Assembly: GCA_041396705.1 (NCBI GenBank)
Contig: JAWKYB010000005.1
Coordinates: forward strand, 62,001 to 126,000
DNA: 64,000 nt
Reading direction: 5' to 3'
Origin: Alphaproteobacteria bacterium
Lineage (GTDB): Bacteria; Pseudomonadota; Alphaproteobacteria; CALKHQ01
Shown here piece by piece: positions 1 through 12,581 of the stretch; positions within the stretch are counted from its first letter, which is position 1; each line of letters starts with the position of its first letter. Under the pieces are notes generated by a model that worked only from the letters and a program-made list of their open reading frames with translations, was not told the DNA's origin and ran no database searches. The translations under genes and the position numbers were made by a program.

Positions 1-407
1 CAGATCGCGTCGACGGTGCGGTACAGCGCCCGGGCCGCGGCCGCGGCGTGCGGCGGCATCGCGGTGACGGCGATCGCCCGGCGGATCGCGACGCGCTCGC
101 CGGCATGGGCCTCCAGCCGCACGCGGACCGCGGTGGCGATCCGGTCGCGCACCCGCAGCGACGGCAGGTCGCGCTCCGCCAGCGCCACCAGCATGCGCCG
201 GTCGGCCAGGTCGCAGTAGTGCGCGACGATGTCGATCGGTCCGGCGGGGAACAGCCGGCCGGCGTCCTCCGGCTCCAGCCCGGCGTCGGCGGCGGCGCGC
301 CGCGCGCAGCCCGGCGTCCAGCCGTCGAACGGTACATGCGGCAGCATCGCCTCGACCAGCGCGTCGCGGTCGCGGCGCAGCCGGTCCTCCATCGCGCCGT
401 CCCTCAT
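1..407 (-). CDS. COQ9 family protein, 3' part cut off by window edge
   Basis: About 135 N-terminal residues are visible, starting at the ATG whose first base is 407. COQ9 proteins are TetR-fold, lipid-binding accessory factors of ubiquinone biosynthesis. The visible part fits: a charged helical start, a segment reading PFDGWTPGCARRAAADAGL typical of the family's N-terminal helix-turn-helix-like part, then IDIVAHYCDLADRRM and the RVRDRIATAVRVRLE helix. The ATG overlaps the TGA of the deformylase gene (ATGA), so the two are translationally coupled. The C-terminal lipid-binding part lies outside the window. The family call rests on pattern memory, not a search. Confidence 0.72.
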   Translation of the reverse strand, partial: MRDGAMEDRLRRDRDALVEAMLPHVPFDGWTPGCARRAAADAGLEPEDAGRLFPAGPIDIVAHYCDLADRRMLVALAERDLPSLRVRDRIATAVRVRLEAHAGERVAIRRAIAVTAMPPHAAAAARALYRTVDAI

Positions 408-952
408 GCGACCGCCTCCTCCTCCACCATCTCGTCGCCGGCGAAGCCGCGCCGGATTTCCTCGACGAAGCCGAACCGGCTCATGTCGGTCATCCGCGCC
501 GGATAGAGCACCCCGTCCAGGTGGTCGCACTCGTGCTGGACCACGCGGGCGTGGAAGCCCTCGGCGACGCGGTCGATCGCCTCGCCGGCCGGCGTGACCG
601 CGCGATAGCGCACCCGCCGGTGGCGGGGCACCAGCCCCATCATGCCGGGCACCGACAGGCAGCCCTCCCAGCCGTCGTCCATGGTGTCGTCCAGCGGCTC
701 GACCACCGGATTGACCAGCACGGTCAGCGGCATGGTCGCGTCGCCGTCGCGCCCGCGCGGGACGTGGAAGATCACCACGCGCAGCGGCACGTGCACCTGC
801 GGCGCGGCCAGGCCGGCGCCGTCGGCGTCCTCCATCGTCTCGATCATGTCCTCGACCAGGCGACGGATCGCCGGATGGGTCGGGTCGTCGACCGGGCGGG
901 CGGGAGAGCGCAGGACCGGGTGGCCCATGCGCGCGATCTTCAGAATGGCCAT
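404..952 (-). CDS. def: Peptide deformylase
   Basis: This 182-residue enzyme removes the N-terminal formyl group from nascent proteins in the cytosol. All three family motifs are present: GAGLAAPQ (residues 45-52), EGCLS (96-100, metal-ligand Cys98) and QHECDH (139-144, with His140, Glu141 and His144). I chose the ATG at 952 because MAILKIARMGHPVLR is a typical Def N-terminus; the frame stays open upstream but has no family likeness there. No fmt gene follows. Instead the stop overlaps the COQ9 start. The acidic C-terminal tail (EEEAVA) is a minor extension. Confidence 0.95.
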   Translation of the reverse strand: MAILKIARMGHPVLRSPARPVDDPTHPAIRRLVEDMIETMEDADGAGLAAPQVHVPLRVVIFHVPRGRDGDATMPLTVLVNPVVEPLDDTMDDGWEGCLSVPGMMGLVPRHRRVRYRAVTPAGEAIDRVAEGFHARVVQHECDHLDGVLYPARMTDMSRFGFVEEIRRGFAGDEMVEEEAVA

Positions 953-993
953 GGCGTCAATATGTGCGGGCCGCCGGGCGAGGTAAAGCGCGG

Positions 994-1659
994 CTAGAAG
1001 TCCAGGTCGGCATAGTGCTGCGGCGGCCGGGCGCCGGGCAGGTGGTCGGCCAGCAGCGGGCGGAAGCTGGGCCGCGACTTGACCCGGGCATACCATTCGC
1101 GGGTCAGGTCGTGCTCGCCCCACGGCACGTCGCCCAGATAGTCGATGCAGCTGATCTGGGCGGCGGCGACCACGTCGGCCATCGAAAGCTCGTCGCCGGC
1201 CAGCCATTTGCGCCGGTCGGTCAGGTAACCGATGTAGTCGAGGTGGTAATGGATGTTGGCGTGGCCGGCGCGGACCGCCGTCGAATCGGGCTGGCCGCGG
1301 CCATAGAAGCGCTTGACGATCTTCTCGGTGACCAGGTTGTCGGTGACCTCGCGGGCGAACTTGCCGTCGAACCAGTCGACCAGCCGCCGGATCTCCGCCC
1401 GCTGGATCGAGTCGCCGCCGTACAGCGACGGCTGCGGGTAGACCTCGTCGAGATACTCGTACACCGCATAGCCGCCGGCGATGACGCGGTCGCCGTCCTG
1501 CAGCACCGGCACCTCGCAGGCGGGGTTCAGCGCCAGGAACGAAGGCCGGCGGTCCCAGACGTTCTCGACCTTCATGTCGAAGTCGAGGTCTTTCTCGGCC
1601 AGGGCGATCCGCACCGCCCGGCAGGACGGCGACAGCCACATGTGAATCAGCGTGCGCAT
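994..1659 (-). CDS. Glutathione S-transferase family protein
   Basis: This is a 221-residue two-domain GST. The N-terminal thioredoxin-like domain (about residues 1-80) begins MRTLIHMWLSPSCRAVR, where the Ser/Cys pair sits in the usual active-site region. It continues with the conserved cis-Pro stretch NPACEVPVLQDGD and the glutathione-contacting Tyr-Glu segment (VYEYLDE). The helical C-terminal domain carries the N-capping motif LSMADVVAAAQI. The substrate cannot be inferred. I chose the ATG at 1659 because the 18 extra codons upstream do not look like a GST. It lies between the exonuclease and def on the same strand and may be co-transcribed with them. Confidence 0.88.
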   Translation of the reverse strand: MRTLIHMWLSPSCRAVRIALAEKDLDFDMKVENVWDRRPSFLALNPACEVPVLQDGDRVIAGGYAVYEYLDEVYPQPSLYGGDSIQRAEIRRLVDWFDGKFAREVTDNLVTEKIVKRFYGRGQPDSTAVRAGHANIHYHLDYIGYLTDRRKWLAGDELSMADVVAAAQISCIDYLGDVPWGEHDLTREWYARVKSRPSFRPLLADHLPGARPPQHYADLDF

Positions 1660-1693
1660 GGGGCCGGCAGAATAGCCATTCGCGTCGCGATGG

Positions 1694-2287
1694 CTAGAGG
1701 CGGCCGTCCGCAATCAGATGCCTGAGCCCGGCGGCGACCGTGCGCACGTCGGCCAGCGCCTGGTGCGTTCGCGCCGGCTCCGGCCCGGCGCCGGCCAGCG
1801 CGGCCACCTGGATGCTGTGGAAATCGGCCGCACCCACGCCGAGCAGCGTGCCGAGGTGGCGGCGGAAATTCACCATCCGGCCCTGGTGGCGCGACGGCGG
1901 AATACCGTGCCAGCCGGCATTCTCGGCCAGGATCTCGTGATCGGCGCCGTTGCAGTAGAGCGGGGCGTCGTCGGTGCCGGCGAAGGCGTCGAAGCGGGCC
2001 AGCGCCTCCGGAAAATCCAGCCCTTCGGCCGCGATCGCCTGCCGGCTGATGCCGGTCAGCGCGACGATGTAGTCCGACAGCTCCGGGTTGCGCACCGGCC
2101 GGACCAGGCAGGTGAAGGCGCCCCGCTCCGCCAGCGCCGAGCCGGGGCCGAGCCGGACGGCGCCGATCTGGATCACCTCGCGCCATTCGCCCGGCCGCGA
2201 CCAGCCGGCCTGCATCGAGCCTTGCCAGGCGGTCAGCTCCAGGTCGAACAGCACGCACGGGCGGGAGGGATCGAACGGGCCCTCCAC
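1694..2287 (-). CDS. DnaQ-like 3'-5' exonuclease (DEDDh family)
   Basis: This 197-residue protein has the DEDDh exonuclease motifs. Exo I is VLFDLELTAW with Asp15 and Glu17. A middle aspartate lies in YCNGADHEIL. Exo III is THQALADVRTV with His175 and Asp180. Such single-domain proteins trim DNA or RNA 3' ends; the substrate of this one is unknown. The start appears to be GTG at 2287. The gene begins 19 bp after the gltB stop on the same strand, so read-through from the glutamate synthase operon is likely. The segment after Exo I (WQGSMQAGWSRPGEWREVIQIG) is typical of a stand-alone exonuclease subfamily rather than the polymerase III epsilon subunit. Confidence 0.85.
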   Translation of the reverse strand: MEGPFDPSRPCVLFDLELTAWQGSMQAGWSRPGEWREVIQIGAVRLGPGSALAERGAFTCLVRPVRNPELSDYIVALTGISRQAIAAEGLDFPEALARFDAFAGTDDAPLYCNGADHEILAENAGWHGIPPSRHQGRMVNFRRHLGTLLGVGAADFHSIQVAALAGAGPEPARTHQALADVRTVAAGLRHLIADGRL

Positions 2288-2306
2288 CGCCGCGCCCCGC
2301 CCGCGC

Positions 2307-6869
<4,563 letters not shown>

Positions 6870-6874
6870 GGCAG

Positions 6875-8347
6875 TCACTCCGCGGCGATCGCCGCCGGCG
6901 CACCGGCGCCGGCCTTCGCCTGCAAATAGCGATGGATGGAAGCGGCGGCGTCCTGGCCGTCGCGGATCGCCCACACCACCAGCGAGGCGCCGCGCACGAT
7001 GTCGCCGGCGGCGAACACGCCGTCCAGCGACGTCATCATCGTCGACCAGTTGACCTTGATCGTGCCCCAGCGCGTGACCGGCAGCTCCGGCGCGCCGAAC
7101 ATGCCGGGGATGTCCTCAGGGTCGAAGCCGAGCGCGGTGATGGCGAGGTCGGCCTCGCAGGTGAAGGCGGAGTCCGGCACCGGCTCCGGCGTCTGCCGGC
7201 CGCTCGAATCGGCGACGCCGAGGCGCATGCGATGGGCGCGCACGCCGGTGACCCCGCCGGTGCGCCCGCCGCCGGCGACGTCGCCGAGGAACGCCTCGGG
7301 CGCCGCGAGCCACTCGAACACCACGCCCTCCTCCTCGGCGTTGGCCACCTCGCGCTGCGAGCCCGGCATGTTGGCCCGGTTGCGGCGGTAGAGGCAGGTC
7401 ACCGACCGCGCGCCCTGGCGCACAGCGGTGCGCACGCAGTCCATCGCCGTGTCGCCGCCGCCGACGACAACGACGGCCTTGCCGGACGCATTCAGCGCGC
7501 CGGCGTCGAAGGCGGCGACGGCGTCGCCCAGGCCCTTGCGGTTGGACGCGATCAGGAAGTCCAGCGCCGGCACCACGTTGTCGAGCCCGACGCCGGGCAC
7601 CTGGATGTCGCGCGCCTTGTAGACGCCGGTGGCGATCAGCAGCGCGTCGTGGCGCGCGCGCAGTTCGGCGAGAGAGGCGTCGCGGCCGACCTCGAAGCCG
7701 AGCCGGAACGCGACCCCGCTGTCGGCCAGCCAGGCGTTGCGCCGCTCCACCACCTGCTTTTCCAGCTTGAAGTTGGGGATGCCGTAGATCAGCAGCCCGC
7801 CGGCACGGTCGTAGCGGTCGTAGACCGTGACCTTGTAGCCGCGTGCGCGCAGACGGGCCGCGGCGGCCAGCCCGCCCGGCCCGGCGCCGACGATGCCGAC
7901 CGACTGCGCCCGCTCGCGTGCCGGCACGATCGGCCGGACCCAGCCGTTCGCGAAGGCGGTTTCGGTGATGTACTTCTCCACCGCGCCGATGGTGACGGTG
8001 CCATGGGCCGACTGCTCGATGACGCAGTTGCCTTCGCACAGCCGGTCCTGCGGGCAGATCCGGCCGCAGACCTCCGGGAAGCTGTTGGTGGCGGCGGAGA
8101 CCTCGTAGGCCTCCTCCAGCCGGCCCTCGGCGGTCAGCTTCAGCCAGTCGGGGATGTTGTTGTGAACCGGGCAATGGATCTGGCAGAACGGCACGCCACA
8201 CTGCGAACAGCGCGAGGCCTGCTCCGCCGCCTTGTCGCGGGCGAACTCGCGATAGATCTCGCGGAAGTCGTCGCGCCGCTCCTCGGCCGCGCGCTTCGGC
8301 GGCGGCCCCTGGTCGACCGTGACGAACCTGAGCATGCGCTCGCCCAT
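6875..8347 (-). CDS. gltD: Glutamate synthase (NADPH) small subunit
   Basis: This 490-residue FAD and Fe-S subunit takes electrons from NADPH and passes them to GltB. The N-terminal cysteine clusters (CSQCGVPFCQIHCP and CGRICPQDRLCEGNC) bind two 4Fe-4S centres. GAGPGGLAAAARLRARG is the FAD Rossmann motif. VVGGGDTAMDC is the NADPH-binding motif, and AAGDIVRGASLVVWAI is the closing FAD contact. The ATG at 8347 is preceded by AGAGGA at good spacing. A second in-frame Met (MLRFVTV) lies four codons in. The gene leads the gltDB operon behind a 450-bp intergenic region shared with divergent uppP. Confidence 0.96.
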   Translation of the reverse strand: MGERMLRFVTVDQGPPPKRAAEERRDDFREIYREFARDKAAEQASRCSQCGVPFCQIHCPVHNNIPDWLKLTAEGRLEEAYEVSAATNSFPEVCGRICPQDRLCEGNCVIEQSAHGTVTIGAVEKYITETAFANGWVRPIVPARERAQSVGIVGAGPGGLAAAARLRARGYKVTVYDRYDRAGGLLIYGIPNFKLEKQVVERRNAWLADSGVAFRLGFEVGRDASLAELRARHDALLIATGVYKARDIQVPGVGLDNVVPALDFLIASNRKGLGDAVAAFDAGALNASGKAVVVVGGGDTAMDCVRTAVRQGARSVTCLYRRNRANMPGSQREVANAEEEGVVFEWLAAPEAFLGDVAGGGRTGGVTGVRAHRMRLGVADSSGRQTPEPVPDSAFTCEADLAITALGFDPEDIPGMFGAPELPVTRWGTIKVNWSTMMTSLDGVFAAGDIVRGASLVVWAIRDGQDAAASIHRYLQAKAGAGAPAAIAAE

Positions 8348-8797
8348 GCCGTTTCCTCTCCCGCGCGTCTTGCGCCTGTCTTGCTTGGTGCCGCCGGTTG
8401 TCCGATGCTGGCGCATCGGGCCGGCCGTCCTGCCGGCTTCCGGCCGGCGGCACGGAGCGCCGGACAGCCCGGCCCCGTCGCCGCCGCAGGACTTATAGCG
8501 AAGTCCGGCGGCGCTGCCAAACGGATTCCCTGTAATTAGGTCAGTAGGAGGTAACTACTTTCGGCGTGCCCGTGTTTCGCGGGCATGGATTGCGGCAACA
8601 TCGGGGCGACCTAAACGGATTTAGGTCCGGTATGAGAACCAAATGGCGTGCGGCGGCGATCCGCGCGCCGGCCGCGGACGGCGTCTGGCCGTGGCGCGGC
8701 GGCGAGGGCGTGCCTATACTTCGCGCCCGACGCGTCGCGGGGCGGCGGAGTCGGGCGCCTGCGGTTCGGCCCGGCACCGCCTGAACAGGGTCATAGC
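8348..8797. promoter_or_regulatory. Divergent gltD / uppP regulatory region with inverted repeats
   Basis: I see no convincing gene in these 450 bases. Three hairpin-forming repeats stand out. CCGATGC-TGGC-GCATCGG at 8402-8419 would lie in the gltD leader. TGCCCG (8567-8572) pairs with CGGGCA (8580-8585). A perfect palindrome, GACCTAAA-CGGA-TTTAGGTC, lies at 8608-8627. The half-site TTAGGTC recurs at 8536-8542. The A/T-rich patches around 8531-8560 are the likely promoter zone. The palindrome plus extra half-site suggests a dimeric regulator's operator, but I cannot assign a regulator or exact promoters. Confidence 0.4.
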
Positions 8798-9652
8798 GTG
8801 GACATCATCCAGGTCATCGTGCTCGCCCTGGTCCAGGGCGCCACCGAATATCTGCCGATCAGCTCGTCCGGCCACCTGGTGGTGACGTCCCAGATCCTCG
8901 GCTGGCCGGACCAGGGACTGACCTTCGACATCGCGGTGCATGTCGGCACGCTGGCGGCGGTGCTGGTCTATTTCTGGCGCGACGTCGGCCGCATGGCCTA
9001 CGGGCTGGTCAGCCCGCTGCTGGGACGGGCCGGCGCGGAATCCCGCCTGGTCTGGAACGTCATCGTCGGCACGCTGCCGCTCGTCGCCGCCGGCTATGCA
9101 CTGGCCAAGGTCAACGAGTCCGACCCCGCCTTCATCAACCAGACCCTGCGCGACCCGGTGGTGATCGGCGCCGCGTCGATCGGCTTCGGCATCGTGCTGT
9201 GGCTGGCCGACCGGCTGGCGCCGCGCGACGCCACGCTGCGCGACATGGGGCCGGCGGGCGCCCTGTTCGTCGGGCTGGCGCAGGTGCTGGCGCTGGTGCC
9301 CGGCACCAGCCGCGCCGGCATCACCATCACCGCGGCGCGTCTGCTCGGCTACGAGCGGACCGAGGCGGCGCGCTTCTCGCTGCTGCTGGCGATCCCGGCG
9401 ATCGCCGGCGCCGGCATCCTGGCCGGCAAGGACCTGATGGAGGCCGGCGACATCGCGGTGACCCAGGACGCGCTGATCGGCGCGGCGCTGTCGTTCGCTG
9501 CAGCACTCGTCGCGATCTGGCTGATGCTGGCCTGGGTGCGCCGCGCCAGCTACCTGCCCTTCGTGATCTACCGTATCGCCTTCGGCGCATTCCTGATCTG
9601 GTGGTTCGGCGGCTTCGGCGGCTTCGGCGGCGGCGGCGGCGGCGGAGCCTGA
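8798..9652 (+). CDS. uppP: Undecaprenyl-diphosphate phosphatase
   Basis: This 284-residue polytopic inner-membrane protein (BacA/UppP) recycles undecaprenyl pyrophosphate to the monophosphate carrier for peptidoglycan and O-antigen synthesis. The two active-site regions are present: QGATEYLPISSSGHL (residues 13-27, with Glu17 and the Ser-rich loop) and LVPGTSRAGITITAARLLG (from about residue 166, with the conserved Arg). I chose GTG at 8798 because the frame upstream is compositionally unlike this family and the family usually begins close to VDIIQVIVLALVQG. An odd feature is the low-complexity Gly/Phe tail ending FGGFGGFGGGGGGGA, which lies beyond the last helix. Confidence 0.95.
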   Translation: MDIIQVIVLALVQGATEYLPISSSGHLVVTSQILGWPDQGLTFDIAVHVGTLAAVLVYFWRDVGRMAYGLVSPLLGRAGAESRLVWNVIVGTLPLVAAGYALAKVNESDPAFINQTLRDPVVIGAASIGFGIVLWLADRLAPRDATLRDMGPAGALFVGLAQVLALVPGTSRAGITITAARLLGYERTEAARFSLLLAIPAIAGAGILAGKDLMEAGDIAVTQDALIGAALSFAAALVAIWLMLAWVRRASYLPFVIYRIAFGAFLIWWFGGFGGFGGGGGGGA

Positions 9653-9750
9653 GCGCAGCGCGACGATGCCCTCGCCGGGTGAACTCATCGGCTCCTTGCC
9701 GCGTCTGACCTTGTGCGCGAGTGCACGTCAAAGCGCGAGGGAGAAAGCCG

Positions 9751-10617
9751 ATGCCGTCCATCAGCCCCCTGATTCTGTTCGACCCGATCCCGTTCAGGCC
9801 CGCCGGCAAGACCATCCGCGGCACGGCGGCCAGCGACGTCCTGGAGGGCGGTGCCGGCGACGACCGTATCTATGGTGAGCTCGGCAACGACACGATTAAG
9901 GGCGGCGCCGGTGACGACGTGATCGCGACCGGCACCGGAAACAACCTGGTGTTCGGCGGGAGCGGCAACGACCTGGTCACCGGCGGCAAGGGAGCCGACC
10001 TTATCTTCGGCGACGGCGGCGACGACATCCTGAACGGCGCCGACGCAGCCTACGACCTGACGAACGACCAGGGCGACATCATCGCTGGCGATGCCGGCGA
10101 CGACCGCATCCACGGCCATGGCGGCGACGACCTCCTAATCGGCGGCGCTGACGATGACCAACTGTGGGGCGACTGGGGCGACGACCAGCTGCGCGGCGAT
10201 GCCGGCGCCGACCTGCTCGACGGCGGCACAGGCAACGACCGGCTGTTCGGCGGCGACGGCAACGACACCCTCTACGGCGGCGGGGGTGACGACGTGCTCG
10301 ACGGCGGGCGCGGGTCCAATGTCCTGCAAGGTGGCGCCGGCGCGGACCGATTCATCCTCGGACAGGACGCCCAACCCGAACTGGTCCTCGACTACAGTTG
10401 GGCCGACGGAGACCGCATCGACCTGACCTCGTATTTCGACGACGTCTACGGCGATGCGGTGTTCAGCTTCCACGCGGTCGAGACCCCGGCCATGGACTAT
10501 GTAGCACTGCACCTGTCCAATGGCACCGGCACCTATCTGATCGCGAAGTTCGTCGGCATGACGGGAGGCGGCTTCGTCGTCGACGTCGAAGGTGATGTGC
10601 ACTACTACGCGGTCTGA
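9751..10617 (+). CDS. Small RTX (hemolysin-type calcium-binding repeat) protein
   Basis: This is a 288-residue secreted-type protein. After about 30 residues with no classical signal peptide, residues roughly 30-185 are tandem nonapeptide RTX repeats (GGAGDDRIYG, GGKGADLIFG, GGDGNDTLYG and similar), which form calcium-filled beta-rolls. The C-terminal 100 residues (DRFILGQ, LDYSWADGDRIDLTSYF) resemble the C-terminal domain that often closes such proteins. The tail ends DVEGDVHYYAV, compatible with type I secretion. The ATG at 9751 has GAGGGAGA just upstream. No catalytic domain is visible, and no type I secretion ATPase or membrane fusion gene is nearby, so its exporter must be elsewhere. Confidence 0.85.
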   Translation: MPSISPLILFDPIPFRPAGKTIRGTAASDVLEGGAGDDRIYGELGNDTIKGGAGDDVIATGTGNNLVFGGSGNDLVTGGKGADLIFGDGGDDILNGADAAYDLTNDQGDIIAGDAGDDRIHGHGGDDLLIGGADDDQLWGDWGDDQLRGDAGADLLDGGTGNDRLFGGDGNDTLYGGGGDDVLDGGRGSNVLQGGAGADRFILGQDAQPELVLDYSWADGDRIDLTSYFDDVYGDAVFSFHAVETPAMDYVALHLSNGTGTYLIAKFVGMTGGGFVVDVEGDVHYYAV

Positions 10618-10626
10618 GAGGTCTGC

Positions 10627-11619
10627 TCAGGCGTGGCGGGCGGTGAAGCGGCCGCCGGGGCGGAAGCGGTCGAGATAGCGCGGCAGTACCGCCTCCGGCG
10701 CGATCGGCACGATGCCGAGGTCGGCAAAGCCCGGCTGCCCGCCGCTGACAACGTTGTCGTGGTGCAGCAGGCGCAGCTGGTCGCGGGTCAGCGGCGGCTT
10801 CGGCAGCAGGCCGGCGAAGCCGGCGAAGATGCCGGCGGCGAAGAACGGCATCGGCACCAGCGGCCGCTTGCGGGCGACATGCCGCAGCACCAGCTCCAGC
10901 ACCTCCTGGAAGCTGTAGACCTTCGGTCCGCCCAGCTCATAGGTCTTGCCGGCCGCGGCCGGGTCGGCGGCGGCGCGGACCAGCGCCTCGGCCAGGTCGC
11001 CGACATAGACCGGCTGGAACTTCGGGCCGCCGTCGCCGGTCAAACGCCCGGCCTTGAGGTCGGCCACGGTCGGGCACACGCCGACCACCGGCAGCGCCGG
11101 CGCAAGCCGGGCCATTGCCGCGAAGCGGTTGAAGAAGTCGTCCTCCGGCCCGAACACCACCGACGGCCGCAGGATCACCGCCTCCGGGAAGGCCTCGCGC
11201 ACCGCGGCCTCGCCGGCCGCCTTGCTTGCGGCATAGTCGGAGTCCGAATGCGGGTCCGCGCCCAGCGCGGACATGTGCACCATGCCGGTCGCCCCGGCCT
11301 GCCGGGCCGCCTGCACCACCCGGCGCGCGCCCTCGACATGGACGGTATGGAAGCGCTGGCGGCCGCGCTCGTACAGGATGCCGACCAGATTGATCACCAG
11401 GTCGGCGCCGTGGCAGGCGGCGGCGACCCGCGCGTCGTCGCCGATCGGCGCCGCCACCGGCGTGACCTGGCCGACGTCGCCCATCGGCTTGAGGAACAGC
11501 GCGGAATCGGTGTCGCGCACGGCCACGCGGACCAGGTCGCCGCGGGCGGCCAGCAGGCGCACCACATGCCGGCCGATGAACCCCGAGCCGCCGAAGATCG
11601 TCACCGAACGGGTTGCCAT
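10627..11619 (-). CDS. NDUFA9-like NAD(P)-binding epimerase/reductase family protein
   Basis: This 330-residue atypical short-chain dehydrogenase belongs to the complex I NDUFA9 subunit group. The Rossmann glycine motif GGSGFIG (residues 10-16) opens the protein. VHMSALGADPHSDSDYAASKAAGEAAV gives the strand-4 Ser and the YxxxK-like region. ILRPSVVFGPEDDFFNRFA is the hallmark of this subfamily, and YELGGPKVYSFQEVLEL closes the nucleotide-binding part. Bacterial members are soluble or membrane-peripheral oxidoreductases often named complex I NDUFA9 subunit proteins; the true substrate is unknown. I chose ATG at 11619 because MATRSVTIFGG starts right at the Rossmann fold. It converges on the RTX gene with a 9-bp gap. 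Confidence 0.87.
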   Translation of the reverse strand: MATRSVTIFGGSGFIGRHVVRLLAARGDLVRVAVRDTDSALFLKPMGDVGQVTPVAAPIGDDARVAAACHGADLVINLVGILYERGRQRFHTVHVEGARRVVQAARQAGATGMVHMSALGADPHSDSDYAASKAAGEAAVREAFPEAVILRPSVVFGPEDDFFNRFAAMARLAPALPVVGVCPTVADLKAGRLTGDGGPKFQPVYVGDLAEALVRAAADPAAAGKTYELGGPKVYSFQEVLELVLRHVARKRPLVPMPFFAAGIFAGFAGLLPKPPLTRDQLRLLHHDNVVSGGQPGFADLGIVPIAPEAVLPRYLDRFRPGGRFTARHA

Positions 11620-11713
11620 GGACAGGAACCTCTTGCAGTGGCCGGCGCCCGCCGCCGCTGGCCGCGGGCGCTCCGCTTGCGGAACGCCGCATAGATGCCG
11701 CGACAGCGGCGCA

Positions 11714-11742
11714 TTGACAAGCGCGGTATCGCCCACTAACTA
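11714..11742 (+). promoter_or_regulatory. Sigma-70-type promoter of tRNA-Leu
   Basis: A perfect -35 hexamer TTGACA (11714-11719) is followed by a 17-base spacer and a -10 hexamer TAACTA (11737-11742). The predicted start near 11749 lies about eight bases before the tRNA. Spacing and strand fit a housekeeping promoter, and this is the clearest one in the window. Confidence 0.8.
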
Positions 11743-11756
11743 GTGCGCTCTCGATT

Positions 11757-11843
<87 letters not shown>

Positions 11844-11917
11844 CCCCTTTCTCGTCGTTGCAGAGTGCCGGCTTGTCCGCCGAGTTGGCTTCAGAGGAGC
11901 TGCAGCCCGGCGTGCCG

Positions 11918-12547
11918 ATGAAGATCACCGTTCATCACGGCGACCTGCCCGAAGGCCTCGATCTCGGCGACTGCGTCGCGATCGACACGGAGACGATGGG
12001 CCTGCGCCACAGCCGCGACCGGCTGTGCCTGGCGCAGCTCAGTGCCGGCGACGGCACCGTCCACCTGGTCCGCTTCGACAATCCGCGCGACAATCCGACC
12101 GCCTACGCCGCGCCGCGGCTGCGCGCGATGCTGGCCGACGCTAGGGTGCTGAAGCTGTTCCACTTCGCCCGCTTCGACATGGCCGCCTTCGCCCATGCGA
12201 TGGACACAATGCCGCGGCCGGTCTACTGCACCAAGATCGCTTCGCGGCTGGTGCGGACCTACACCGACCGCCACGGCCTGAAGGACCTGTGCCGCGAGCT
12301 GCTCGGCGTCGAGCTGTCGAAGCAGCAGCAGAGTTCGGACTGGGGTGCGGCCGATCTGACCGCCGAGCAGCAGGATTACGCCGCCAGCGACGTCCTGTAC
12401 CTGCACCGCCTGCGTGCGGCGCTGGACGAGCGTTTGGCGCGCGAGGGCCGTCGGCAGCTGGCCGAGGACTGCTTCGGCTGCCTGCCGGCGCGCGTGGCGC
12501 TCGATTTGGCCGGCTGGGCCGACGAGGATATATTCGCCCACGCCTGA
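11918..12547 (+). CDS. rnd: RNase D-type 3'-5' exonuclease
   Basis: This 209-residue DEDDy exonuclease covers only the catalytic domain (E. coli RNase D is about 375 residues with two HRDC domains), so it is a short form common in alphaproteobacteria. AIDTETMGL carries Asp23 and Glu25. FHFARFDMAAF supplies the second Asp. DYAASDVLYLHRL holds the Tyr-x3-Asp of Exo III. The segment GLKDLCRELLGVELSKQQQSSDWG is typical of RNase D proteins. A role in tRNA or other RNA 3' trimming is likely; its place just after a tRNA gene may be incidental. The ATG at 11918 precedes the first conserved strand. Confidence 0.88.
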   Translation: MKITVHHGDLPEGLDLGDCVAIDTETMGLRHSRDRLCLAQLSAGDGTVHLVRFDNPRDNPTAYAAPRLRAMLADARVLKLFHFARFDMAAFAHAMDTMPRPVYCTKIASRLVRTYTDRHGLKDLCRELLGVELSKQQQSSDWGAADLTAEQQDYAASDVLYLHRLRAALDERLAREGRRQLAEDCFGCLPARVALDLAGWADEDIFAHA

Positions 12548-12581
12548 ATCGGCGCGGCGCGCCGCGCCGCGGGCGGATCGG

